Source: Variovorax brevis (lineage in GTDB: Bacteria > Pseudomonadota > Gammaproteobacteria > Burkholderiales > Burkholderiaceae_C). From it: a stretch of DNA of 64,000 bases. The position numbers were made by a program, and so were the translations under genes. Location of the stretch: NCBI RefSeq assembly GCF_030317105.1, contig NZ_JASZYG010000006.1, forward strand, positions 248,001 to 312,000. The letters are read 5' to 3'. Numbering within the stretch: the first letter of the stretch is position 1; each line of letters begins with the position of its first letter. A model generated the notes under the pieces. That model saw nothing but the letters and a program-made list of their open reading frames with translations, was not told the DNA's origin and searched no databases. Positions 32,719-40,638 of this stretch are shown in pieces.

Positions 32719-33504
32719 TTATGGCTTTTTCTGGCGCCCTGCGGGACGAAATACGTCGGAATCATCATAAAAGGAAAAGTTCTCGCTCTCGCCGTTCCAG
32801 CCGGGGATGCCCATGACCGGCAACGGGGAGAAGGGCTTGGCGGCGAACCACTCTGAGTGGAGTGCGCTGGCCAGCGATGCGTCGAAGTCTTCGCGCCACG
32901 GGGCGCTGGGTGGCGTGAGGAGCACGTGGGCCGTGAGTGCCTTTCTCGGCGCAACGGCGAGCTTTTCGAGCAGGGCATGGCCGAAAACGACGACGCGTGC
33001 TTGTGCCCACTTCGCGCGGTGCTGGATGAACAGCGATTGCCAATCGCGCGCGATCAGCGCGTCCTGAAGCACGGGCGGTGCATCGAACAGTGCGCCGTTT
33101 TCGTCAAAGAGCGTCAACGCGTCGCGCAATGGTCCGCGGGAAGCGCCGATGCCCATGCGTGCGATCTCTGCAGCTTGCAATTCGTTGAGGCGACGCTTGA
33201 TACGCGGAAAGCGCAGCCACGCGAGCCCGTTGAACAGGTCATGCAGGTTGTCGCGGGTCGGCACGCAAGCCGTTCGCGCGATGAAAGCTTCGTACGCTTC
33301 GTCGGCCGGTGCACTGCCGGGAGGAACGAAGCGCAGCACTCCGGCCGCCAGTTCGATGCGCGCTGCTTGCCCGTTCAGCGCCTCACTGACGGACGCGCCA
33401 CGCGCGACGGCGTCGAACACGTCGGGCGCGTGAGACGCATACGGTTCAAACCACGGCTGGCGCAGGTCCGGCACGGCCCACTCGCCGTGCGGAGCTGCTT
33501 TCAT
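32719..33504 (-). CDS. DUF3025 family protein
   Basis: The function of this family is unknown. The 261-residue protein has the family blocks TRDNLHDLFNGLAWLRFPRIKRRLNELQAAEI (about 80-112), FDENGALFD, and a C-terminal PVMGIPGWNGESENFSFYDD segment. No signal peptide or membrane helix is visible. It is translationally coupled (ATGA) to the NYN-domain gene upstream, which is coupled to pyrC, so it sits third in a pyrC operon. Confidence 0.82.
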   Translation of the reverse strand: MKAAPHGEWAVPDLRQPWFEPYASHAPDVFDAVARGASVSEALNGQAARIELAAGVLRFVPPGSAPADEAYEAFIARTACVPTRDNLHDLFNGLAWLRFPRIKRRLNELQAAEIARMGIGASRGPLRDALTLFDENGALFDAPPVLQDALIARDWQSLFIQHRAKWAQARVVVFGHALLEKLAVAPRKALTAHVLLTPPSAPWREDFDASLASALHSEWFAAKPFSPLPVMGIPGWNGESENFSFYDDSDVFRPAGRQKKP

Positions 33505-34259
33505 GACAAATCAGGACCGATGTACTGGACCTTGCTGGGCTTGGCAGACGGGCTCAGGTCGAACCAGTCCGGATGCTTGCGAAACAGCTTGAGCGAGCTG
33601 GCGCTCTTGCTGAGCAGCTTGCCGGCGCGCAGCCATTCGACCGCCTGGTTCAGCTCGATCTTCTCGCCTGTCCTGAACTCGGGGACCACTTCCAGAATGC
33701 GCACCACTTCATCCGGCAGCATCGGCGCCTTTGGCGGCGGCGGAGGTGCAGCGGGTTTCGCCTTGGCGCGGCTGGCGCGCGGCGCGCGCTTGGCGGCCGA
33801 CTTCGCCGTGGGCTTGTCGGCCGGCTGCGACGACGCATGGTGCTGCAAGTCGGTGAACTGGTCGTAGACGGTGGTCGTCTCATCGCCCGTCTTGCCCTGC
33901 TGGCCGATGCCGCACACGCGGCAGCCTTTTTCGCGCAGGCGAATCACGAGCGGCGCGAAATCGGAATCGGAAGAGACCAAGTAGACGACGTCGGGACGCT
34001 CGGCAACAGCAAGGTCCATCGCGTCCACCGCGAGCGCGATGTCGGTGCTGTTCTTGCCGGCGGCAAGGTTCACCATCGGGCGCACGCCCAAGCGCTTGAA
34101 CAGCGACTGCTGCTTGAGCGCCGTCTCGGCGTTGCAGTACGCGCGGCGCACATGCAGGTGTCCGTGCTCGCCGAGCACCTTGTGGACGGCTTGCTCGATC
34201 ACGTCGGCCGAGACGTTGTCGGCGTCGATCAGCAGCATCACGCGCATGTCGTTGTTCAT
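33501..34259 (-). CDS. NYN-domain ribonuclease-like protein (LabA-type)
   Basis: The 252-residue protein begins with a PIN-like NYN domain (about 1-140): MLLIDADNV with the first catalytic Asp, KNSTDIALAVDAMD, and VSSDSDFAPLVIRLREKG holding the remaining acidic residues, so the metal site looks intact. A basic Ala/Pro-rich linker (about 145-180) leads to a C-terminal helical domain (about 185-252) of the kind that in relatives resembles LOTUS/OST-HTH RNA-binding modules. It would cut or process RNA in the cytoplasm. The ATG at 34259 overlaps the pyrC stop. Confidence 0.83.
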   Translation of the reverse strand: MNNDMRVMLLIDADNVSADVIEQAVHKVLGEHGHLHVRRAYCNAETALKQQSLFKRLGVRPMVNLAAGKNSTDIALAVDAMDLAVAERPDVVYLVSSDSDFAPLVIRLREKGCRVCGIGQQGKTGDETTTVYDQFTDLQHHASSQPADKPTAKSAAKRAPRASRAKAKPAAPPPPPKAPMLPDEVVRILEVVPEFRTGEKIELNQAVEWLRAGKLLSKSASSLKLFRKHPDWFDLSPSAKPSKVQYIGPDLS

Positions 34260-35287
34260 ACGAGCTTCCAGCCAAGTTGCTCGCCACCGCGCAACGGCTT
34301 GAGCGTGGCGTCGCCGTAGGGCACGGTTTCCGGAACCGTCCACTCCTGGCGCCTGAGCGTCACGGTGTCCTTGTTGCGCGGCAAGCCGTAGAAGTCGGCG
34401 CCGTGGAAGCTGGCGAAGCCTTCGAGCTTGTCGATGGCGCCGACGCTGTCGAAGGCCTCGGCGTACAGCTCCAGCGCAGTCAGGGCGGTGTAGCAACCGG
34501 CGCAGCCCAGCGCGTGTTCTTTCAGATGCGCGGCGTGTGGTGCGCTGTCGGTGCCGAGGAAGAAGCGTTCGCAGCCGCTCGCGGCTGCTTCAACCAGCGC
34601 GACGCGATGCGTTTCGCGCTTGAGCACCGGCAGGCAGTAATAGTGCGGCCGGATGCCACCGGTGAAGATGGCATTTCGGTTGTAGAGCAGGTGATGTGCC
34701 GTGATGGTCGCGCCAGTGAAGCGGTCGGCATCGCGAACGTAGTGTGCGCCCTCTTTCGTCGTCAGGTGCTCGAAGACCACCTTCAGTTCGGGGAAGTCGC
34801 GGCGCAGCGGAATCATCACGCGGTCGATGAACACGGCCTCGCGGTCGAACAGGTCGATGCCCGGGTCCGTCACTTCGCCGTGCACGAGCAGCAGCAAGCC
34901 GTGCTTTTGCATCGCTTCCAGCGTCTTGTAGGTCTTGCGGATGTCGGTCACGCCAGCGTCGCTGTTGGTCGTGGCGCCGGCCGGATAGAGCTTGAGCGCG
35001 CGCACCCCGGCTTCCTTGGCATGGGCAATTTCTTCGGGCGGCAGCATGTCGGTCAAGTAGAGCGACATCACCGGTTCGAAGCTTTGGCCCTGCGGCACGG
35101 CGTCCAGGATGCGCTGGCGATAGTCGAGCGCCTGCTGCGCCGTGGTCACGGGCGGGCGCAGGTTCGGCATGATCAGCGCGCGGCCCATTTGCGCGGCGCT
35201 GTGCGGCACGACGGCCTGCAAGGCGGCCCCGTCGCGCACGTGAAGGTGCCAGTCGTCGGGGCGGGTGATCGTGATGGTGTCTGTCAT
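34256..35287 (-). CDS. pyrC: Dihydroorotase (class II)
   Basis: PyrC closes carbamoyl aspartate to dihydroorotate, the third step of pyrimidine synthesis. The 343-residue protein has the metal motif DDWHLHVRDG (about 10-19), the carbamylated lysine in LKLYPAGATTNSDAG, VHGEV, HLTTKEGAHYV, HYYCLPVLK and TDSAPH, which together supply the two zinc ligands and active-site loop. The ATG at 35287 matches the family N-terminus (MTDTITITRPDDWH). It is divergent from a TRAP transporter and first in a pyrC-NYN-DUF3025 operon. Confidence 0.96.
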   Translation of the reverse strand: MTDTITITRPDDWHLHVRDGAALQAVVPHSAAQMGRALIMPNLRPPVTTAQQALDYRQRILDAVPQGQSFEPVMSLYLTDMLPPEEIAHAKEAGVRALKLYPAGATTNSDAGVTDIRKTYKTLEAMQKHGLLLLVHGEVTDPGIDLFDREAVFIDRVMIPLRRDFPELKVVFEHLTTKEGAHYVRDADRFTGATITAHHLLYNRNAIFTGGIRPHYYCLPVLKRETHRVALVEAAASGCERFFLGTDSAPHAAHLKEHALGCAGCYTALTALELYAEAFDSVGAIDKLEGFASFHGADFYGLPRNKDTVTLRRQEWTVPETVPYGDATLKPLRGGEQLGWKLV

Positions 35288-35499
35288 GGGCGCGAATTGT
35301 CTCACCGGGCTTGCCGTGCCACCTTCAGTGCATGGCATCGCGAGTGCCCACACTCAGTAAAGACCCGATGCCGCGAATGGATACCCGTCGGTAACATTTG
35401 TGCGTGCCTTCCGACGCGGCGTGCCCTCCCCGAGCCGCGCCCGACATCTGTGGCGCGATTGCGTCCAGCCTTGCCGACATCTCCCGTCCATTTCTCTCT

Positions 35500-36060
35500 A
35501 TGTCCCAACCCGAACCCGGCGCACTGCTGGACAACACCAGCCCGGTGCCCGAAGACCTGCCCGTTGCCGACGAACCCACGCGCGTGCCGCTGGCCATCGA
35601 GGACTGGGCCACCGTCGTCATCATGGGCTTGCTCGCCTGCATCACCTTTGCCAACGTGCTGGTGCGCTACTTCACCAACAGCTCCTTCGCGTGGACCGAA
35701 GAGTTCTCGGTGTTCCTGATGATCCTGCTGGCGATGGTGGCCGGCTCGGCCGCGGTGGCGCGCGACCGTCACATCCGCATCGAGTACTTCGCCGAAGCCG
35801 GATCGATGGCACGCCGCAAGCGCCTGGCGCAATTCGGCGCGCTGATGGTGGCGGTGCTGTTCCTGATCGTCGCGGCCCTGAGCGTGCGCGTGGTGTGGGA
35901 CGACTATCGATTTGAAGAGACCTCGCCGGGCATCGGCGTGCCGCAGTGGTGGTATTCGGTCTGGCTGCCGATCTGCTCGCTGGCCATTGCGGGACGTGCG
36001 CTCGGGCTGTTCGTGCGCCGTGGCCGCAAGACGAACTACGGCGGCGGATCGCCCGAATGA
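35500..36060 (+). CDS. TRAP transporter small membrane subunit (DctQ)
   Basis: DctQ is the four-helix membrane subunit of TRAP importers, which take up organic anions with the sodium gradient. The 186-residue protein has a soluble lead of about 35 residues and four membrane helices, with the family block LVRYFTNSSFAWTEEFSVFLMI and ARDRHIRIEYF. The ATG at 35500 was chosen because upstream sequence is not conserved in style. Its stop overlaps the dctM start (ATGA). The 212 bases upstream separate it from divergent pyrC and hold no gene. Confidence 0.88.
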   Translation: MSQPEPGALLDNTSPVPEDLPVADEPTRVPLAIEDWATVVIMGLLACITFANVLVRYFTNSSFAWTEEFSVFLMILLAMVAGSAAVARDRHIRIEYFAEAGSMARRKRLAQFGALMVAVLFLIVAALSVRVVWDDYRFEETSPGIGVPQWWYSVWLPICSLAIAGRALGLFVRRGRKTNYGGGSPE

Positions 36061-37355
36061 TCCCGACGCTGCTCTTCGTCGCCTTCGTCGCGATGATGCT
36101 GCTGGGCGTGCCGATCGGCGCGGCGCTCGGGCTGGCCGGCGCGGCCTGCATCGCGCTGGCCAATGCGGATACGCAATGGTTCGGTTTGCTGGCGGTGCCG
36201 CAGAACTTCTACGCGGGTTTGGGCAAGTACCCGTTGCTGGCCATTCCGATGTTCGTGCTGGTGGGCTCGATCTTCGACCGATCGGGCGTGGCGTTGCGGC
36301 TGGTCAACTTCGCGATCTCGATCGTGGGGCGCGGGCCGGGCATGCTGCCCCTCGTGGCGATCGTGGTGGCGATGTTCCTGGGCGGCATCTCGGGCTCGGG
36401 TCCGGCGAATGCCGCCGCCGTGGGTGCGGTGATGATCACCGCCATGTCGCGCGCCGGCTACCCGGCGGCGTTCTCGGCCAGCGTGGTGGGGGCGGCCGCC
36501 GCGACGGACATCCTGATTCCGCCTTCGGTGGCTTTCATCGTCTATTCGGTGCTGGTGCCCGGTGCATCGGTGCCGGCGCTCTTTGCGGCTGGCATGGTGC
36601 CCGGCATCCTCGCGGGTCTGGCGCTGATCGTGCCGGCCGTGTGGATGGCGCGCGCCAACAAGATGGGCGCGCTCGAATCGAGCCTGCCGCGCCCGCCGTT
36701 CTGGAAGAGCTTTCGTGAAGCGACCTGGGGCTTGGCGGCACCCGTCCTGATTCTGGGCGGCATGCGCGCGGGCTGGTTCACGCCGACGGAAGCCGCCGTG
36801 GTCGCGGTGTTCTACGGGCTGTTCGTCGGCATGGTGATCTACCGCACGATCAAGGTGCGCGACCTGTTCGTGATCTTGCGCGAATCGGGCGAGTTGTCGG
36901 CGGTGATCTTGCTGGTGGTGTCGTTGGCGGGCATCTTCGCGTACTCGCTGTCGACGCTGGGCGTGATCGATCCGGTGACGCGCGCCATCGTCAACTCGGG
37001 GCTGGGCGAATACGGCGTGCTGTCGCTGCTCATCGTGCTGCTCATCACGGTCGGCATGTTTCTGGACGGCGTGTCGATCTTCCTCATTTTCGTGCCGCTC
37101 TTGTGGCCCATCGTGCAGCACTACCAGTGGGACCCGGTGTGGTTCGGCGTCATCCTCACGCTCAAGGTGGCGCTGGGGCAGTTCACGCCGCCACTCGCGG
37201 TCAACCTGATGGTGTCCTGCCGCATTGCCAACGTGCGCATGGAAGAGACTGTGCGCTGGGTCGGCTGGATGCTGTTCGCGATGTTCCTCGTGATGGTGGC
37301 CGTGATTGCATGGCCGCAGCTGGCCCTGTGGCTACCCCACAAGCTTGGCTATTGA
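36057..37355 (+). CDS. TRAP transporter large permease (DctM)
   Basis: DctM forms the transport channel. The 432-residue protein has about twelve membrane helices and the family motifs LLAIPMFVLVGSIFDRSGVA, GGISGSGPANAAAVGAVMI (about 110-128), DILIPPSVAFIVYSV and TPTEAAVVAVFYGLF. The ATG at 36057 overlaps the DctQ stop. It is followed after 39 bases by the binding protein gene. The substrate is not evident from sequence. Confidence 0.92.
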   Translation: MIPTLLFVAFVAMMLLGVPIGAALGLAGAACIALANADTQWFGLLAVPQNFYAGLGKYPLLAIPMFVLVGSIFDRSGVALRLVNFAISIVGRGPGMLPLVAIVVAMFLGGISGSGPANAAAVGAVMITAMSRAGYPAAFSASVVGAAAATDILIPPSVAFIVYSVLVPGASVPALFAAGMVPGILAGLALIVPAVWMARANKMGALESSLPRPPFWKSFREATWGLAAPVLILGGMRAGWFTPTEAAVVAVFYGLFVGMVIYRTIKVRDLFVILRESGELSAVILLVVSLAGIFAYSLSTLGVIDPVTRAIVNSGLGEYGVLSLLIVLLITVGMFLDGVSIFLIFVPLLWPIVQHYQWDPVWFGVILTLKVALGQFTPPLAVNLMVSCRIANVRMEETVRWVGWMLFAMFLVMVAVIAWPQLALWLPHKLGY

Positions 37356-37394
37356 AGCGCTGGTGTTTCGTTTATTCAAAAGGAGACTGACGTC

Positions 37395-38435
37395 ATGAAA
37401 TTTCGCCGCAAACTGCTCGGCCTGCTGGCCGTGGCCACCGCACTCACCACCTTCTCGACGGTGGCACCGGCGCAAGCGACCAACTACAAGCCCGAATACA
37501 AGATGTCGCTGGTCGTCGGCACCGCCTTCCCCTGGGGCAAGGGCGGCGAGATCTGGGCGAACCTGGTGCGCGAGCGCACGCAGGGCCGCATCAACATCAA
37601 GCTGTACCCGGGCGTCTCGCTGATCCAGGGCGACCAGACGCGCGAGTTCAGCGCACTGCGCCAGGGCGTGATCGACATGGCCATCGGTTCGACCATCAAC
37701 TGGTCGCCGCAGGTCAAACAGCTGAACCTGTTCTCGCTGCCCTTCCTGATGCCCGACTACGCGGCCGTCGATGCGCTCACGCAGGGTGAAGTCGGCAAGA
37801 CCATCTTCGCCACGCTGGACAAGGCGGGCGTGGTGCCGCTGGCCTGGGGCGAGAACGGCTATCGCGAGATCACGAACTCCAAGCGCCCGATCAAGACGCC
37901 GGACGATCTCAAGGGCCTGAAGATCCGCGTCGTGGGCTCGCCCCTGTTCGTCGACACCTTCACCACGCTGGGCGCCAACCCCACGCAGATGAGCTGGGCC
38001 GACGCGCAGCCGGCCTTTGCCAGCGGCGCGGTGGATGGGCAAGAGAACCCGATGTCGATCTACACCGCGGCCAAGCTGCACACCGTCGGGCAGAAGAACG
38101 TGACGATGTGGGGCTACGTGGCCGATCCGCTGATCTTCGTGGTCAACAAGGAAGTGTGGGCGTCGTGGACGCCGGCGGACCAGGCCATCGTGCGGCAGGC
38201 CGCCATCGATGCCGGCAAGCAGGAGATCGCGATTGCTCGCAAGGGCCTGGCCGAGCCGGGTCAGCCGCTGCTCAAGGAGATTGCGGGTCTGGGCGTGACG
38301 ATCACGCAGCTCTCGCCGGCCGAACGCGATGCTTTCGTGAAGGCAACGCGTCCGGTGTATGACAAGTGGAAGTCGCAGATCGGCAGCGATCTGGTGGCGA
38401 AGGCTGAGAAGGCGATTGCCACGCGGGCGAAGTAG
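37395..38435 (+). CDS. TRAP transporter substrate-binding protein (DctP)
   Basis: The 346-residue periplasmic protein has a signal peptide (about 1-28, ending AQA) and the DctP fold: EIWANLVRERTQGRINIKLYPG, GVIDMAIGS, the central KGLKIRVVGSP block and GAVDGQENPMS, where the family's conserved substrate-contact residues lie. A strong ribosome binding site (AAAAGGAG) precedes the ATG. The order Q-M-P with P last is a common alternative arrangement. A hairpin terminator follows the gene. Confidence 0.92.
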   Translation: MKFRRKLLGLLAVATALTTFSTVAPAQATNYKPEYKMSLVVGTAFPWGKGGEIWANLVRERTQGRINIKLYPGVSLIQGDQTREFSALRQGVIDMAIGSTINWSPQVKQLNLFSLPFLMPDYAAVDALTQGEVGKTIFATLDKAGVVPLAWGENGYREITNSKRPIKTPDDLKGLKIRVVGSPLFVDTFTTLGANPTQMSWADAQPAFASGAVDGQENPMSIYTAAKLHTVGQKNVTMWGYVADPLIFVVNKEVWASWTPADQAIVRQAAIDAGKQEIAIARKGLAEPGQPLLKEIAGLGVTITQLSPAERDAFVKATRPVYDKWKSQIGSDLVAKAEKAIATRAK

Positions 38436-38454
38436 GCCAATCAGCGCCACCCAA

Positions 38455-38478
38455 AAAGCCCCGGATTTCCGGGGCTTT
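38455..38478. terminator. Hairpin between dctP and mazF, probably bidirectional
   Basis: AAAGCCCCGG and CCGGGGCTTT form a 10-base perfect stem with an ATTT loop, between convergent dctP (plus) and the toxin gene (minus). The flanking A-run and T-rich bases suit termination from both sides. Confidence 0.85.
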
Positions 38479-38485
38479 CCTGTTT

Positions 38486-38803
38486 TCACTCAGCGAAGAC
38501 TTCTTGCAATGTCGTGAGCGTCGCCGCCAGGGATTTCGGCGAAACGGCTCCGAGCCGCTTTGCCAGGCGGACCTTGTCAACGGTCCGTACCTGGTCCAAC
38601 AAGATCAAGCCCCTGGTCCCGCCGTGCGTCACCGCGACACGGAATGGCGCCGCGAACCCCTTGGAAGTCATGGGCGCAACGATCACGGTGCGCAGGTGAT
38701 CATTCAGCTCAGCCGGCGAAACCACGACGCAAGGACGTGACTTCTTGATTTCGCTGCCGACGGTGGGGTCAGGATTGGCGAGCCAGATCCCAACGCGCTT
38801 CAC
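38486..38803 (-). CDS. MazF/PemK-family mRNA-interferase toxin
   Basis: The toxin of a type II pair; MazF-family proteins cut mRNA at specific sequences. The 105-residue protein has the PemK fold signatures GIWLANPDPTVGSEIKKSRPCVVVSP (with the conserved Gly-Ser-Glu-Ile before the Arg-Pro pair) and TVIVAPMTS, then LDQVRTVDKVRL. Length matches the family. The start overlaps the antitoxin stop (ATGA). Confidence 0.88.
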   Translation of the reverse strand: MKRVGIWLANPDPTVGSEIKKSRPCVVVSPAELNDHLRTVIVAPMTSKGFAAPFRVAVTHGGTRGLILLDQVRTVDKVRLAKRLGAVSPKSLAATLTTLQEVFAE

Positions 38804-39054
38804 CAGGTGAGCTCCGAATCACCAGCGTTGCCGAACTCACCCATCACCAGTTCGTCATCGCCGTTGGCCGCCAGCGCTTGCGCAGCCTCGGCCCAGCCTG
38901 CGCGAGCGGGCCGCACCGCCTTTCGCAAGACGATCGCACCGTCTTCCACGGTCATTTCTGCCGCGGCTTCGTCATCGAGCCCTGCTTGCGCGAGCACGAG
39001 TTTGGGAAGAACAACGCCTTTGCTGTTCCCGAATGGCTTGATGGTGACTCGCAC
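38800..39054 (-). CDS. MazE/AbrB-type antitoxin
   Basis: The 84-residue protein begins with the swapped-hairpin AbrB domain (RVTIKPFGNSKGVVLPKLVL, about 2-21) that binds DNA and represses the operon, followed by EDGAIVLRK. Its acidic, likely unstructured tail (about 60-84) would bind and block the MazF toxin. It precedes the toxin gene with a 4-base overlap. No other TA gene is near. Confidence 0.88.
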   Translation of the reverse strand: MRVTIKPFGNSKGVVLPKLVLAQAGLDDEAAAEMTVEDGAIVLRKAVRPARAGWAEAAQALAANGDDELVMGEFGNAGDSELTW

Positions 39055-39150
39055 GATATCTCCCGTTGCAACAATGCTATTCCTTCAGATACCCTGAGTC
39101 GATCACCGGGACTTGCAGCGGTTCCATGCAGCCCCTTGGTGCGGCAACGA

Positions 39151-40602
39151 CTACATTCGCGTTGATTGAGTGTTCGCCGCGACCTTGTCCGCCTCCCAGC
39201 CGCCACCGAGTGCGCGCACCAGCCCAACCGTCGCCTGGTATTGCAGCGACTTCACGAGCAAAGCCTGACGCCGGTTGCGCAACTCACTGCGCCGCGCGTC
39301 CAGCAGATCGAGTTGGCTGATCACGCCATTGCGATAGCGTGAATCCGACAGCACCGTCGCGCGCACCGCCGACGCTACAGCCAAGTCCTGTACCTGCGAC
39401 TGTTCGGCCAACAGGCGCAATGCCGCCAACTGGTCTTCCACTTCCTTGAACGCAACCAGCACTTGCGCGCGATAGCTCGCCATCGCGCCATCGAACTCGG
39501 CATTGGCCCCTTGCACGCCGGCTTCGCGGCGTCCGCCGTCGAGCAGCGGAAGCGAGAGCAAGGCACCGATGCCCCATGAGCGCGCGGACCATTGCAAGAG
39601 GTCGCTGAGGTCCGTCGATGCATAGCCGCCCGAACCCGTCAGCGAGATGGTGGGGAACCACGCGGTCTGCGCAACGCCGACCCGCGCCTGCGCGGCCAAC
39701 ACGGTCTTTTGCGCAGCGAGCACGTCGGGGCGGCGTTCGAGCATCGTCGACGGCATGCCAGCAGGAATGGCTGGCAAGGCGGTCTGCCAGTCTTGCGCTT
39801 GCAGGCTGAAGTCGGAGGCGACATCGCCCACCACGACGGCGAGCGCATGTTCAAGCAGCGCGCGTTGGCGATCAACTGCGAGCGCTTCGGACTCCGTCGA
39901 CGCCAACTCGGTGCGGACGCGCACGACATCGAGCTCCCCGAGATCGCCGGCCCGCTGGCGTCGCTCGGTCAGGTCCAGCGTGTTGCGGTACGCGGCAACG
40001 GTGTCCCGCATGATCTGGCGCTCCGCGTCGAGTGCGCGCACGCCGAGATAGGTCTGCGCGACCTCGGCCTGCACGAGCAGTCGTGCGCTTTGCAGCAAGG
40101 CCTCGCGCGATTGCGCATCGAGCGAGGCGGCCTTGCTCGCGCCAGCCAAGCGGCCGAACAGGTCGACTTCATAGGACACGCCCAAGCCGGCCGTGAAGAG
40201 ATTGGCCGGACGTGTGCTCTGCACCTTGTCCACGCCGGCACCGCGCGAGCCTGCAGCGCCGAGCCCGACCTGCACCGAGCGATCCGAATCGACCGTGCGC
40301 GCAATTGCGCGGGCCGCTGCGAGCCGCGCCGCCGCCTGCTGGATGTCGGTGTTGTTGACCACTGCGCGCTCGATCAGCCCGTCGAGCACCGGGTCGTTGA
40401 AGACGCTCCACCAGCGCGCGTCCGCCGGCACTGGCGCATTCGTTCGAACTGCGCTCGCCTGCTGCTCCTTGAACTGCGCTGGCGTTGCCAGGTTCAAGTC
40501 AGCGGAAGGCGGCGTGGCACAGCCGGCGAGCACCAGTGCGGCCACCAGCGGCAACCAGGCCCAGCGGCGCAGGCCGCCGGATGAAAGGACATTCTTGTTC
40601 AT
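39151..40602 (-). CDS. RND efflux outer-membrane lipoprotein (OprM/OprN-like)
   Basis: The TolC-like exit channel of a tripartite pump. The 483-residue protein has a lipoprotein signal (LVAALVLAGCATP, lipidated Cys at about 28) and the two OEP repeats, seen in LGLGVSYEVDLFGRLAGAS-like (LGVSYEVDLFGRLAG), ERRPDVLAAQKTVLAAQARVG and LLSLPLLDGGRREAGVQ. It is the last gene of the pump operon, 36 bases after the permease. Family naming follows the neighbouring MexEF-like genes. Confidence 0.93.
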   Translation of the reverse strand: MNKNVLSSGGLRRWAWLPLVAALVLAGCATPPSADLNLATPAQFKEQQASAVRTNAPVPADARWWSVFNDPVLDGLIERAVVNNTDIQQAAARLAAARAIARTVDSDRSVQVGLGAAGSRGAGVDKVQSTRPANLFTAGLGVSYEVDLFGRLAGASKAASLDAQSREALLQSARLLVQAEVAQTYLGVRALDAERQIMRDTVAAYRNTLDLTERRQRAGDLGELDVVRVRTELASTESEALAVDRQRALLEHALAVVVGDVASDFSLQAQDWQTALPAIPAGMPSTMLERRPDVLAAQKTVLAAQARVGVAQTAWFPTISLTGSGGYASTDLSDLLQWSARSWGIGALLSLPLLDGGRREAGVQGANAEFDGAMASYRAQVLVAFKEVEDQLAALRLLAEQSQVQDLAVASAVRATVLSDSRYRNGVISQLDLLDARRSELRNRRQALLVKSLQYQATVGLVRALGGGWEADKVAANTQSTRM

Positions 40603-40638
40603 GGCTTCACTCCATTGCGCGTCGTCTTGCGAACACGC

